Positions 16,553 to 24,373 of a stretch of DNA of 64,000 nucleotides are shown here, piece after piece. Both the position numbers and the translations under genes were made by a program. The stretch covers positions 1-64,000 of the forward strand of contig JBBRAX010000037.1 in NCBI GenBank assembly GCA_038206395.1, in the 5' to 3' direction. A model generated the notes under the pieces. The model was not told the DNA's origin. It was given only the letters and a program-made list of their open reading frames with translations, and made no database searches. The stretch is from JAGSPQ01 sp038206395. Its GTDB lineage: Bacteria > Myxococcota > Myxococcia > Myxococcales > Myxococcaceae. How positions within the stretch are numbered: the stretch's first letter is position 1; every line of letters begins with the position of its first letter.

Positions 16553-16687
16553 ATGACCCTTGACCGCAACCAGAAGCCGAAAGTGGGCGACCCCACCACG
16601 GGGCTCACCCCCGTGCAGCTCGGCGCGGTGCTCGGTCTCGCGGCGCTCGCGTGGATGGTTGCCGACTGGCTGCGGTGGGCGTTTTGA
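16553..16687 (+). CDS. 44-residue predicted single-pass membrane protein between gspG and gspH
   Basis: This frame begins MTLDRNQKPKVGDPTTGLTP. It continues as a hydrophobic segment (VQLGAVLGLAALAWMVADW, residues 21-39) and ends LRWAF. It lies 22 bp after the gspG stop. Its TGA overlaps a possible TTG start of gspH (TTGA, 16684-16687). Together with the 35-residue frame before gspG it makes a pair of tiny membrane proteins bracketing the major pseudopilin. It has no recognisable family. The coding call rests on position, coupling and the clean polar-then-hydrophobic layout. Confidence 0.55.
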   Translation: MTLDRNQKPKVGDPTTGLTPVQLGAVLGLAALAWMVADWLRWAF

Positions 16688-17403
16688 CCCGCTCGGGAGC
16701 CAGGCAACGCAGCAGTGGCTTCACGCTGATCGAGATGGTGGTTGGCCTCGCGATCATCACTGTGTTGTTCGCTGCCGTCGTCATCGGGGTCGGCGCTTTG
16801 ACCGGCGCGAAGGCGAAGCAGGCCGCCACCGAGCTCTCGGGCGTCATCCGGTCGATGTACGACACCGCGAACCTCACCGGGAAGACGTGCCGCCTGGTGT
16901 TCGAGCTTCCCAGCGAGAAAGACGAGAAAGGCAGCGTCAGCTACCACGCCGAGTGCGCGAAATCGGGCCTCACCGCCGCCAAGAACCGCGACGAGGAACA
17001 GAAGGAAGCGGTGGCCGAAGGCGAGCGCCGCAAGAAGAAGAGCAAGCTCGACGACGACGACAACCGCTTCAAGCGGTCGGACTCGGACGAGGCGCCCACG
17101 CTGCAGGAGCTGACGGCGCGTGAGAAAGCGCGGGTCGACGACGCCGCGAAGTTCAGCAACTTCACCTCGGAAGAGATTCCCGTGCGCACCCTGCCCGACC
17201 AGGTGCGCGTCTGGGTGTGGACGAAGTCGCTGCGCGCGCCCACCAAGTCCGGGCCCGCGTACCTCTACTTCTTCCCCACCGGCTACACCGAGCGCGCGCA
17301 GGTGTACGTGCGCCAGGGCACCAACGTCTGGACGCTGTCGGTCTCCCCCCTCACCGGCAAAGTCGCCGCCGCCGCAGAAGAGCTCGAGGTGCCGCGGTCA
17401 TGA
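16675..17403 (+). CDS. gspH: minor pseudopilin GspH with a charged insertion
   Basis: About 242 residues. A short leader ends at SSG and the mature protein starts FTLIEMVVGLAIITVLF, with Glu+5, the prepilin signature. The C-terminal half has the strands expected for GspH (VRVWVWTK, YLYFFPTGYTERAQVYV). Between them, residues 103-165 are a highly charged Lys/Glu/Asp-rich insertion (ERRKKKSKLDDDDNRF) that is not usual for the family and is probably disordered. The start is uncertain: GTG 16675 is used here, TTG 16684 would couple to the upstream small frame, and GTG 16651 is also open. The stop overlaps the gspI ATG. Confidence 0.85.
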   Translation: MGVLTRSGARQRSSGFTLIEMVVGLAIITVLFAAVVIGVGALTGAKAKQAATELSGVIRSMYDTANLTGKTCRLVFELPSEKDEKGSVSYHAECAKSGLTAAKNRDEEQKEAVAEGERRKKKSKLDDDDNRFKRSDSDEAPTLQELTAREKARVDDAAKFSNFTSEEIPVRTLPDQVRVWVWTKSLRAPTKSGPAYLYFFPTGYTERAQVYVRQGTNVWTLSVSPLTGKVAAAAEELEVPRS

Positions 17404-18308
17404 AGCGCTCAGGCGCTGCAGCCGGCTTCACGCTGCTCGAGGCGATCATCGCGATGGCGATTCTCGCGCTGTCGCTGATGGCGATTTTTCAGATCAGCAC
17501 CCAGGCCGTCTACGCGCACGTCTACGCGAAGAAGCTCACCGTCGCGACGCTGCTGGCGCGCTCGAAGATGGTCGACCTCGAGCAGGAGCTCTACGACAAG
17601 GGCTTCCAGCTGGACGACGACGAACAGTCGGGCGACTTCGGCGACGAAGGTTGGGCCAGCTACAAGTGGCGGGCGAAGATCATCGCCCCCAAGACCAATG
17701 GCCTTTCGCCCGACCAGCTCATCGGCGCGATCTTCAACCTCCCCACCGGTGGCGGCGAAGGCGCTGAAGGCACGGGCATGGGCGCACTGGCCGGCCTCTT
17801 CGGCGGGGGCAAGCCTCCCGCGGGTGGAGCAGCGCCTCCCACGTCGGGTGACCCCTCGGGCGGAATCCTCGGCGCCCTCGGCCCCGCGGCCGGCATGGCG
17901 CAGCAGCAGTTCCAGACGATGATCGACACCCTGCAGAAGTCGGTGCGGGAAGTGCACCTGACCGTCAGCTGGAAGGAAGGAAAGCTGACCGAGAGCATCG
18001 ACCTCGTCACCCACGTCGTCTCGCTGGGCCCGGGCAGCGATCGCAACGGTGGAGCAGCAGGGCAGCAGGGCGCTCCCGGGGCCAAGGGCGCGGGCTTCGT
18101 GCGCGCCGACAACGGCATGCCCGTCGCGAACCCCGTGCCCGGCGCCGACGGCTCGATGCGCGACCCGGCCGACAACACGCTCGTCATCCCGGCAGATCAA
18201 TTCGGACTCGCCAAGCAGGGAGCCGGCCTCGCGTCGCCGCTGCTGCGCACGCCCGGCTTCAATCTGCCCACTGGCCGTCTCGGCAAGTCCCCGGGATTCC
18301 CTCAGTGA
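17400..18308 (+). CDS. gspI: minor pseudopilin GspI, enlarged
   Basis: 302 residues. The leader ends AAG and the mature protein begins FTLLEAIIAMAILALSL with Glu+5. Typical GspI proteins are only about 120-130 residues. Here the core strands (YKWRAKI; VREVHLTVSWKEGK) are split by a Gly/Ala/Pro-rich insertion of about 60 residues (from GGGEGAEG, near residue 115). A further 90-residue Gly/Pro-rich tail follows the core. The additions look disordered and periplasmic. GspI normally starts the pseudopilus tip complex with GspJ and GspK. The ATG overlaps the gspH stop (ATGA), and the stop overlaps the gspJ GTG (GTGA). Confidence 0.88.
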   Translation: MKRSGAAAGFTLLEAIIAMAILALSLMAIFQISTQAVYAHVYAKKLTVATLLARSKMVDLEQELYDKGFQLDDDEQSGDFGDEGWASYKWRAKIIAPKTNGLSPDQLIGAIFNLPTGGGEGAEGTGMGALAGLFGGGKPPAGGAAPPTSGDPSGGILGALGPAAGMAQQQFQTMIDTLQKSVREVHLTVSWKEGKLTESIDLVTHVVSLGPGSDRNGGAAGQQGAPGAKGAGFVRADNGMPVANPVPGADGSMRDPADNTLVIPADQFGLAKQGAGLASPLLRTPGFNLPTGRLGKSPGFPQ

Positions 18309-18979
18309 TTCGCCCGCGCCCCAGAGGCTTCACGCTGATGGAGATCGTGATCGCGATCACCATCACCGCCTTCATCGGCCTGGGCGTCGGCGTCGCCTTC
18401 AACAACACGATCAAGACGAAAGAGACGATCGAAGGCACCGCCGAGCACTACCGCATGCTGCGCACCGCGATGGCCCGCATGGTTCGCGAAATCGGCGCCG
18501 CGTACATCAGCGACCGCTACGACAGCAAAAGGTACCGCGACGCTTTCGACCGCCCGACCAACTTCGTCGGCTCGCGCGACAAGCTGCTCTTCACCACCCT
18601 CTCGCACCAGCGCCTCTACGCGGACGCGAAGGAAAGCGACCAGATGGTGGTCGAGTACCAGGTCAAGTCGTCGACCGAGAAGGGCGTGCGCAACCGCAAC
18701 GACTTGATGCGGCGCGAGAAGGTCGTGCTCGAAGAACGCATGGAACGCGGCGGCACCGAAGACGTGCTGTTCGAAGGCGCCAAGAAGATCGAGTTCCAGT
18801 ACTGGAACAGCGAACGCAAGCAGTGGGACGACGAGTGGGACACCCGCCGCGCCGAGAAGAAGTCGATTCTTCCTACCCGCGTGAAGATCACCCTCAGCGC
18901 TCTCGACGAGAACGGCAAAGAGGTGAAGTACACGACCCAGACGCGGATCATGCTCAACACCGAGATGCCGAGGTACTGA
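18305..18979 (+). CDS. gspJ: minor pseudopilin GspJ
   Basis: A 224-residue minor pseudopilin. The leader is only eight residues (MIRPRPRG), then FTLMEIVIAITITAFIGLG with Glu+5. The body contains the conserved RMVREIGAAYIS helix-to-strand transition and late strands (VLFEGAKKIEFQYWN; ILPTRVKITLSA) typical of GspJ. With GspI and GspK it forms the tip of the pseudopilus in the periplasm. The GTG start overlaps the gspI stop. Its own stop overlaps the gspK ATG by one base. Confidence 0.92.
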   Translation: MIRPRPRGFTLMEIVIAITITAFIGLGVGVAFNNTIKTKETIEGTAEHYRMLRTAMARMVREIGAAYISDRYDSKRYRDAFDRPTNFVGSRDKLLFTTLSHQRLYADAKESDQMVVEYQVKSSTEKGVRNRNDLMRREKVVLEERMERGGTEDVLFEGAKKIEFQYWNSERKQWDDEWDTRRAEKKSILPTRVKITLSALDENGKEVKYTTQTRIMLNTEMPRY

Positions 18980-20328
18980 TGAAAAGGCTCTCGAAGACGA
19001 GGACCCGGGAACGCGGCGTGGCGCTGCTGATGGTGCTCGTCGGCCTCGCCGTGCTCGGGCTCGTCGCGAACGAGATTCGCTACAACTCGATCGTCGAGAT
19101 TCGCCTCGCCACCAACCAGCGCGACGAGCTGCGCGCCTACTACCTCGCCCGCAGCGGCATCGGCCTCTCGCGCCTGATGCTCAAGTTCCAGAAGCAGATG
19201 GACTCAATCCAGATCCCCAACATCGCGGGGATGCTCGGCGACCTCACCAAGCTGCTCGACCCGGGGGCCGCTGCGGCCACCCCAGCCGGGGGAAAGCTGC
19301 CGGGCTCGACGACTCCGCAGCCGTCGTCGATGTCGCTGCAGCTGTGGCGGATGGCGAAAATCGACTGCTACATGCTGCAGCAGATGATGCCGGAGGAAGA
19401 CCCGAAGAAGGGCGGGCTGGCCCCGAAGAAGAGCAGCGGCAGCAGCAAGAAGTTCGACTTCGACGACGAGAACCCCGAGCTCGGAGCCGCGCAGGCCAAG
19501 CGTCAGTTCGGCGGCTTCGAAGGCTGCTTCACGAGCACGCTCTCGGACGAGGAAGAGAAGATCAACATCAGCAAGCTCAACGCCCCGCAGCTGTCGGCCC
19601 AGGTCGCGCTGGTGCAGACGATGGCCGCGTTCGGCGACAAGAAGTACGAGTTCCTCTTCGAGAAGGAAGACAGCAACCGGGTGAAAGCGCTGCCCACCGA
19701 CATCATCATCGCGATGCGCGACTGGCTCGACGAAGACGAGACCGGCACCCAGCTGAACCTCTCGGGCCAGGGCGACCCGCTGCAGAAGGGCTTCTCTGAC
19801 GAGAACTACAACTACGACAAGTTCGACCCTCGCTACCGCGCGAAGAACGCCGGCTTCGACAGCTTCGACGAGCTGTACATGATTCACGGCGTCAACGACC
19901 GCTTCATGGCCGCGTTCGGCGACAAGCTCACCGTCTTCCCCGACCAGAACAGCAAGCAGAACATCAACACCGACGACCCCGTGCTGCTCGAGCTCGCGAT
20001 CAAAGCCATCGCCGACCCCGCCCGCCCCGACCCGCGCCTCGGTGACCCGCTCTTCATCGACACGCTGATCAAGAAGATCCGCACCGCGCGCGTCTTCGCG
20101 ATGTTCGGCATGAGCGTCACCGACTTCGTCAACATCGTGCAGAGCGCCGGCGTCGCGACGAACTCGACCATCACCAACAACGCGCAGAACAACCGCTTCA
20201 TCGGCGACAAGTCGAACACCTACCGGATCCGCGTGACGGGTGAAGCGGGCGACGTGACCCGCACCATCACCGCCGTGATTCGTCTCGACGACGGCCTCGG
20301 CCGCCTCGTCTACTGGAAGGAGGAGTAA
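18979..20328 (+). CDS. gspK: minor pseudopilin GspK
   Basis: A 449-residue tip pseudopilin. The leader ends RERG, followed by the hydrophobic helix VALLMVLVGLAVLGLVA with no Glu at +5, which is normal for GspK. The conserved LRAYYLARSGIGLSRLML segment follows. The large globular part has the calcium-site-like and helix-hairpin-like segments (MRDWLDEDETG; FDELYMIHGVND) expected of the family. A Pro/Thr-rich loop near residues 95-115 is an extra. The protein caps the pseudopilus and may contact substrates. The ATG overlaps the gspJ stop, and the stop overlaps the gspL ATG (TAATG). Confidence 0.93.
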   Translation: MKRLSKTRTRERGVALLMVLVGLAVLGLVANEIRYNSIVEIRLATNQRDELRAYYLARSGIGLSRLMLKFQKQMDSIQIPNIAGMLGDLTKLLDPGAAAATPAGGKLPGSTTPQPSSMSLQLWRMAKIDCYMLQQMMPEEDPKKGGLAPKKSSGSSKKFDFDDENPELGAAQAKRQFGGFEGCFTSTLSDEEEKINISKLNAPQLSAQVALVQTMAAFGDKKYEFLFEKEDSNRVKALPTDIIIAMRDWLDEDETGTQLNLSGQGDPLQKGFSDENYNYDKFDPRYRAKNAGFDSFDELYMIHGVNDRFMAAFGDKLTVFPDQNSKQNINTDDPVLLELAIKAIADPARPDPRLGDPLFIDTLIKKIRTARVFAMFGMSVTDFVNIVQSAGVATNSTITNNAQNNRFIGDKSNTYRIRVTGEAGDVTRTITAVIRLDDGLGRLVYWKEE

Positions 20329-21908
20329 TGGCCAGAGTCCTGGGCCTGGATCTCGGCAGCCACAGCCTGAAGGCAGTCGTCCTCGAGACGAACCTTCGCG
20401 GCTATTCGACCCGCGCATTCGCCACCGTGAAGACGGGGGTGGGCGAAGGGCCGCTGCTCGACCGCATTCGCGCCGCGTTGCCCGAGCTCTTCGCGAAGGG
20501 TGCCTTCGCGGCCGACACCGTCGTCGTTTCGTTGCCCGGCCCGTCGCTGGCGACGCACCAGCTCGCCCTGCCCTTCTCCGACCCGAAGAAGATCGAAGCC
20601 GCCCTGGCGTTCGAGGTCGAGAGCCAGCTGCCCTTCGACCTTTCCGAGGCCGTCTGGGACTACCAGACCGCGTCGGTTGACGAGAAGGGCACCCAGCTGA
20701 TCGTCGGCGTGGTGAAGAAGGCCGAGCTCGAGGCGCTGCTCGCGTCACTGAAGGAAGCGAAGGTCGAGCCGAAGGTCGTCACCCACCCCGGCCTCGTCTA
20801 CCAGAACCTGCTCGCCTCGCTGCCGGCCGCGTCGCTGCCGCAGAACCCGGAAGCGGCAGTGGCGATCGTCGACCTGGGCCATGAGCGCGTGTGCGTCGCG
20901 ATCGGCCGCCCTGGCTCGGGCATCGAGCACGCGCGCACCTTCACGGGCGGCGGCTCGGCCCTGACGCGCGCGCTGGCCACCGAGTTCAAGATTCCCTTCG
21001 CCGAAGCCGAGAAGTGGAAGGAAGAGCACGGCGCGGTCGGCGAGGAAGCAGTCGGGGGCGACGCTGAACGTGCGGCGGGTGCATTTCTTCGCGGCATGCA
21101 GCCCCTGCTTCGCGAGCTTCGCCCGACCCTGAAGTCGTACACCGCGAAGACGAAGCGGCTGATCGAGAAGGTCTTCATCTGTGGCGGCTCGTCGCAGCTG
21201 CGCGGCTTCGATGCCCAGCTGGCGCGCGACCTCGGCATTGCCGTCGAAGTGCTGCCGCTGCCGGAAGAGACGAACGAAGCCATCGGCGCCGACGGCCCGA
21301 TCGCCGCCCAGGCATTTGCGCTCGCGCTTCGCGGCCACGCCATGGGCGCCAAGGCTCCGCGCTTCAACCTTCGCCGCGGCGAGCTCGCCTTCAAGAGCGA
21401 CTTCGACTTCGTGCGTGAGAAGGTCGGCCAGCTCGTCACCTTCGCGCTCATTCTGCTCGTGCTGCTCATCGCAGGCGGCGTGGTGAGGAACACGGTGTTG
21501 GAGCGGCGCGAGAAGCAGGTCGATCAGCAACTGTGCGACGTCACCCAGCGCGTGCTCGGCACCTGCGAGAAGAACTTCGACAAGGCAGTGAACATGCTGC
21601 GCGGCAAAGAGAGCCCCGCCAACGTGGTCCCCCGCCGCAGCGCAGTGAACCTGCTCGCCGAGCTGACCGCGAAAGTGCCGGCCGACATGGCGGTGACGAT
21701 GGAACAGGTGATCGTCGACCTCGATCGCATCGTCGTGAAGTGCGAGGCCGACAGCACGAAGCAGATGGAAGACCTGATCGTCGCGATCAAGACGTTCAAG
21801 TGCTTCAAGGAAGCGAAGGAAGGGAAGATTCAGAAGAGCAAAGACGGCTCGAAGGTGAGCTTTCAGCTCGACATCCAGGTCGAGTGCCCGGGCGAGGAGA
21901 GCACCTGA
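20328..21908 (+). CDS. gspL: type II secretion protein L with PilM-like domain
   Basis: 526 residues. The N-terminal cytoplasmic part (1-355) has the actin-like PilM fold: MARVLGLDLGSHSLKAVVLE at the start (phosphate loop), a second loop VAIVDLGHERVCVAIG, and VFICGGSSQLRG near residue 283. One membrane helix follows (about 366-388, FALILLVLLIAGGVV), then a short periplasmic coiled segment and a small ferredoxin-like domain. This is the layout of GspL, which docks the GspE ATPase and binds GspM. The more complete PilM-like core is usual for deltaproteobacterial forms. Start and stop overlap its neighbours. Confidence 0.92.
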   Translation: MARVLGLDLGSHSLKAVVLETNLRGYSTRAFATVKTGVGEGPLLDRIRAALPELFAKGAFAADTVVVSLPGPSLATHQLALPFSDPKKIEAALAFEVESQLPFDLSEAVWDYQTASVDEKGTQLIVGVVKKAELEALLASLKEAKVEPKVVTHPGLVYQNLLASLPAASLPQNPEAAVAIVDLGHERVCVAIGRPGSGIEHARTFTGGGSALTRALATEFKIPFAEAEKWKEEHGAVGEEAVGGDAERAAGAFLRGMQPLLRELRPTLKSYTAKTKRLIEKVFICGGSSQLRGFDAQLARDLGIAVEVLPLPEETNEAIGADGPIAAQAFALALRGHAMGAKAPRFNLRRGELAFKSDFDFVREKVGQLVTFALILLVLLIAGGVVRNTVLERREKQVDQQLCDVTQRVLGTCEKNFDKAVNMLRGKESPANVVPRRSAVNLLAELTAKVPADMAVTMEQVIVDLDRIVVKCEADSTKQMEDLIVAIKTFKCFKEAKEGKIQKSKDGSKVSFQLDIQVECPGEEST

Positions 21909-22456
21909 TGCGCCAGCTCATCAACAGCCTGCAGAGCTCTTTCGCGACGCTGTCGTCGCGCGAACGCCGCATGGTGCTGATCGCCGCGGCCGGCCTCGGC
22001 CTCTTCCTCGTCTTCATGGTGACGTGGAGCTTCTCGAGCAGCGCCGACGCGATTCGCAAGAGGACGCAGAACAAGATTGCCCGCCTCGATGAAGTGCAGG
22101 AGCTCGCCGCCACCTACCGCGAGGCCAAGGGCGTTCAGGAGGCGATGGAACAGCGCCTCGCCTCGAGCAACATCCGCCTGATCAGCTACATCGAAGAGAA
22201 GGGCAACAAGGCCGGCCTCTCGATTCCGACCATCAACCCGAAGGCCGACGTCACGCTCGAAGGCGACAAGATTGTCGAGAGCGCCGCCGAGTTCACGCTC
22301 ACCGACGTGCCGCTGAACCGCCTGGTCGACTTCCTCAGCACGATCGAGGCGGGGCCTGGGGTGGTGAAGGTGAAGTACCTGCGGCTCGAGCCGCGGCTGA
22401 AGGAAGAGACCCTCACCGCGTGGGTGCTGGTCGCGACCTACCACCTGAAGAACTAG
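21908..22456 (+). CDS. gspM: type II secretion protein M
   Basis: A 182-residue bitopic protein. A short cytoplasmic N-terminus with LSSRERRMV precedes one membrane helix (about residues 20-42). A coiled segment (about 50-95, RLDEVQELAATYREAKG) and a small periplasmic ferredoxin-like domain complete it (FTLTDVPLNRLVDFLSTIE and onwards). Size, order and position after gspL fit GspM, which pairs with GspL in the inner-membrane assembly. The ATG overlaps the gspL stop (TGATG). Little residue-level conservation is expected in this family, so context carries much of the weight. Confidence 0.9.
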   Translation: MRQLINSLQSSFATLSSRERRMVLIAAAGLGLFLVFMVTWSFSSSADAIRKRTQNKIARLDEVQELAATYREAKGVQEAMEQRLASSNIRLISYIEEKGNKAGLSIPTINPKADVTLEGDKIVESAAEFTLTDVPLNRLVDFLSTIEAGPGVVKVKYLRLEPRLKEETLTAWVLVATYHLKN

Positions 22457-22459
22457 CCA

Positions 22460-23395
22460 ATGGCCGAAGAGAAAAAGACTGCCCTCTGGAAGCGCATCGG
22501 GCTGTATGGCGCGTTCAGCTCGTTCGCGCTGCTGATCGCCTTCTTCCTCACCTTCCCCTACGACACGCTGAAGGAACGCGTGCGCATCGAGGCAGACAAC
22601 GCGGGCTACGTGGTGAAGATTGGCTCGCTGGGCCCCGGCTTCTTCTCGCTGCGGGCGAGCGACGTGAAGATCAGCAAGAAGCCGACGGGCGCCGCAGAAG
22701 AAGTGCCTCCGGAAGCGCTGCAGCTCGATGCGGTCTCGGTGGGGCCGGCGCTGTTTCCTCCGGGCATCGCGGTGTCGGCGAAGGCCTTCGGCGGCTCGGT
22801 GTCGGCCAAGGCGGGCGGCTTGAGCAACATCAGCGTGAAGATTGATGCCGACGACATCGACCTCTCGAAGGGAAACCTGAAGGCGTTCTCGGGCATCGAC
22901 TTCGCGGGAGTCATCGACCTCAACGCTGCGCTGACGATGCCGCGCATCTCGGTGGGCGGCGGCCCTTCTGAGCCGGACCTCGGTGCGGCGACGGGCACGG
23001 TCACGCTCGAGACGCGTGGCATCGCGATCAACGGCGGCAGCGCGAACGTCGTCATCCCGATGTACGGCCCCGAGCCGACCCCGCTCGACCTGCCGAAGAT
23101 CGTCCTCGGCGACCTCAGCGGCAAGGTGAAGTTCGAGAAGGGCGTCGGCACGATCGAGGACTTCAAGGGCAAGAGCGCAGACCTCGAGGTCGGCATCTCG
23201 GGGACGCTGAAGCTCGCCAAGGTGCTCGCCTACTCCGAGCCCAACCTCGAGATTCGCTTCAAGCCCGACCCCGAGTTCCAGAAGCGCCTCGGCCTCATCG
23301 GCAGCGCCCTCTCGGCCGTCGGCAGCGACCCGAAAGATCCCAACTGGCGCATGGGCCGCCTCACCGGGTTCCTCGGCAAGCCGAACTTCCATTAG
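22460..23395 (+). CDS. gspN: type II secretion protein N (GspN-like)
   Basis: A 311-residue inner-membrane-anchored protein. It has a basic N-terminus (MAEEKKTALWKR), one membrane helix (about residues 12-33), and a long beta-rich periplasmic part. That part has repeated motifs of the AsmA/GspN kind (VVKIGSLGPGFFSLRASDVKI; VSAKAFGGSVSAKAGG). It closes the operon 3 bp after gspM. GspN is an accessory in some type II systems, and its precise role is unsettled. The name comes mostly from position and this beta-helix-like layout. Downstream the DNA has no gene for about 520 bp. Confidence 0.82.
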   Translation: MAEEKKTALWKRIGLYGAFSSFALLIAFFLTFPYDTLKERVRIEADNAGYVVKIGSLGPGFFSLRASDVKISKKPTGAAEEVPPEALQLDAVSVGPALFPPGIAVSAKAFGGSVSAKAGGLSNISVKIDADDIDLSKGNLKAFSGIDFAGVIDLNAALTMPRISVGGGPSEPDLGAATGTVTLETRGIAINGGSANVVIPMYGPEPTPLDLPKIVLGDLSGKVKFEKGVGTIEDFKGKSADLEVGISGTLKLAKVLAYSEPNLEIRFKPDPEFQKRLGLIGSALSAVGSDPKDPNWRMGRLTGFLGKPNFH

Positions 23396-23916
23396 CCGCT
23401 GGGCCCACCCCGCGCGTGGTACCGAGCCGCCAGCGTTTCGTAGTCCTCCCAGAACGTTCGTGGCTCAGCGTGCGCGGGAGACCTGATGGTGGCGGCGACT
23501 GCGGTGAGTGCCGGCGGTCCGAAGCAACTTTGCCGCGAACCTGCGAGAAATCGGAATCGCTGCGGGTTCTCTCGCCGCTTCCTCGGGCATTGGCCGAAAG
23601 AGGAGGGTTGGTGCTCGCGGGCGCAAGCGTGCGAAGCAACTCCCTGTCCCGAAACGTCGGCCACTTCCGCGACGTGGCCCAAGGGGCGTTAGTCGCTAAC
23701 ACCCACCCACTTCTGGCGCGTCGCCGCTCCTGCGCCTGAGAGCAACGGCCCACCTTCTTCGGCCAATGCCCGAGGGAGTGGCGGGTTCGATTTCTCGCAG
23801 GTGTTCCACGGCAGAGCTCCACCAGAGGCCGTGCGGACCGCTGGATCACAGAGGTCGCCTCCCGCGAGCATGGAGTACCTCGCGGCGGGTCCAACGAAAC
23901 GCCGCAGCTCGGCCCG
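23396..23916. other. gene-free 0.5 kb downstream of the gsp operon
   Basis: Between the gspN stop and the end of the next minus-strand gene I see no convincing coding frame. Several overlapping frames on both strands give Arg/Pro-rich translations without starts or domains. Frames on opposite strands give related peptides (TCEKS...PLPRALAE) only because the stretch contains an inverted repeat. No clear gspN terminator with a T-run is visible. Confidence 0.6.
23539..23802. repeat. imperfect inverted repeat, about 264 bp end to end
   Basis: Two blocks of the left arm recur in reverse complement in the right arm. ACCTGCGAGAAATCG is at 23539-23553 and again at 23788-23802. CCTCGGGCATTGGCCGAA is at 23581-23598 and again at 23758-23775. 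Spacing between the blocks differs (27 versus 12 bp), and similarity extends weakly further inward. It could be a decayed mobile element, a dispersed intergenic repeat, or a structured RNA. Confidence 0.7.
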
Positions 23917-24171
23917 CTACAGGGCGTCGACGGACGTGCGGAGCTCGGCGGCGAAGTCGCCACGGACGCGGATCAGGTTCGCGAAGACCGACGGGCGTTT
24001 CGGGACGATCAGCGCCGCGGCAGGTGCCTTCACCTCGCCGTCGATGTCGGCCCCGGTGAGGTCGAGCTTCTGGTGCTGCTGGTAGACGACCCGATCGGGC
24101 TCCTGGGTCACGTTCGTCTGGGCGAGAGCGGCGGAGCTGAGCAGCAGGATCAGGGCGATGGCGCGGAACAT
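23917..24171 (-). CDS. small exported protein of unknown function
   Basis: An 84-residue protein. Residues 1-18 form a signal peptide (MFRAIALILLLSSAALAQ). The mature part is only about 65 residues and has alternating polar and hydrophobic segments (VVYQQHQKLDLTG; ALIVPKRPSVFANLIRVRGD). It ends with a helix (FAAELRTSVDAL). There are no cysteines and no lipobox. I recall similar short exported proteins in myxobacteria but know no function. The ATG at 24171 was chosen because the signal peptide begins there; the frame continues upstream without one. It diverges from the Mla-type operon with about 200 bp between starts. Confidence 0.72.
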   Translation of the reverse strand: MFRAIALILLLSSAALAQTNVTQEPDRVVYQQHQKLDLTGADIDGEVKAPAAALIVPKRPSVFANLIRVRGDFAAELRTSVDAL

Positions 24172-24373
24172 GGCGCTGCGACACCTGCCCAGCTCTGACG
24201 GTTCCGCACCCCGGTTGATCCCCGGGCGCCGCGGGTGTGCGCCTGCGCCCAAGGCGCTGGGCCGTTTCGCCCCGTGTGCACAACTGCCACGCCCGTGAAT
24301 ATCGGCGGGCCCTTACCCGCCAAGCAACGACGTCACATACGGGTCGGCGCGCTTGTTGCTCAACGTGCCCGCA
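24172..24373. promoter_or_regulatory. divergent intergenic region upstream of the Mla-type operon
   Basis: About 200 bp between the starts of the small exported protein (minus) and the STAS-MlaE gene (plus), so it should hold both promoters. I see no confident -35/-10 pair. A small hairpin (GGCGGG, six-base loop, CCCGCC) lies at 24304-24321, about 50 bp before the MlaE start. Confidence 0.4.

Noticed and set aside
23416..23739. Overlapping short frames on both strands in the gene-free stretch
   Set aside because: The peptides resemble each other only because of the inverted repeat, and none has a start site, signal or domain.
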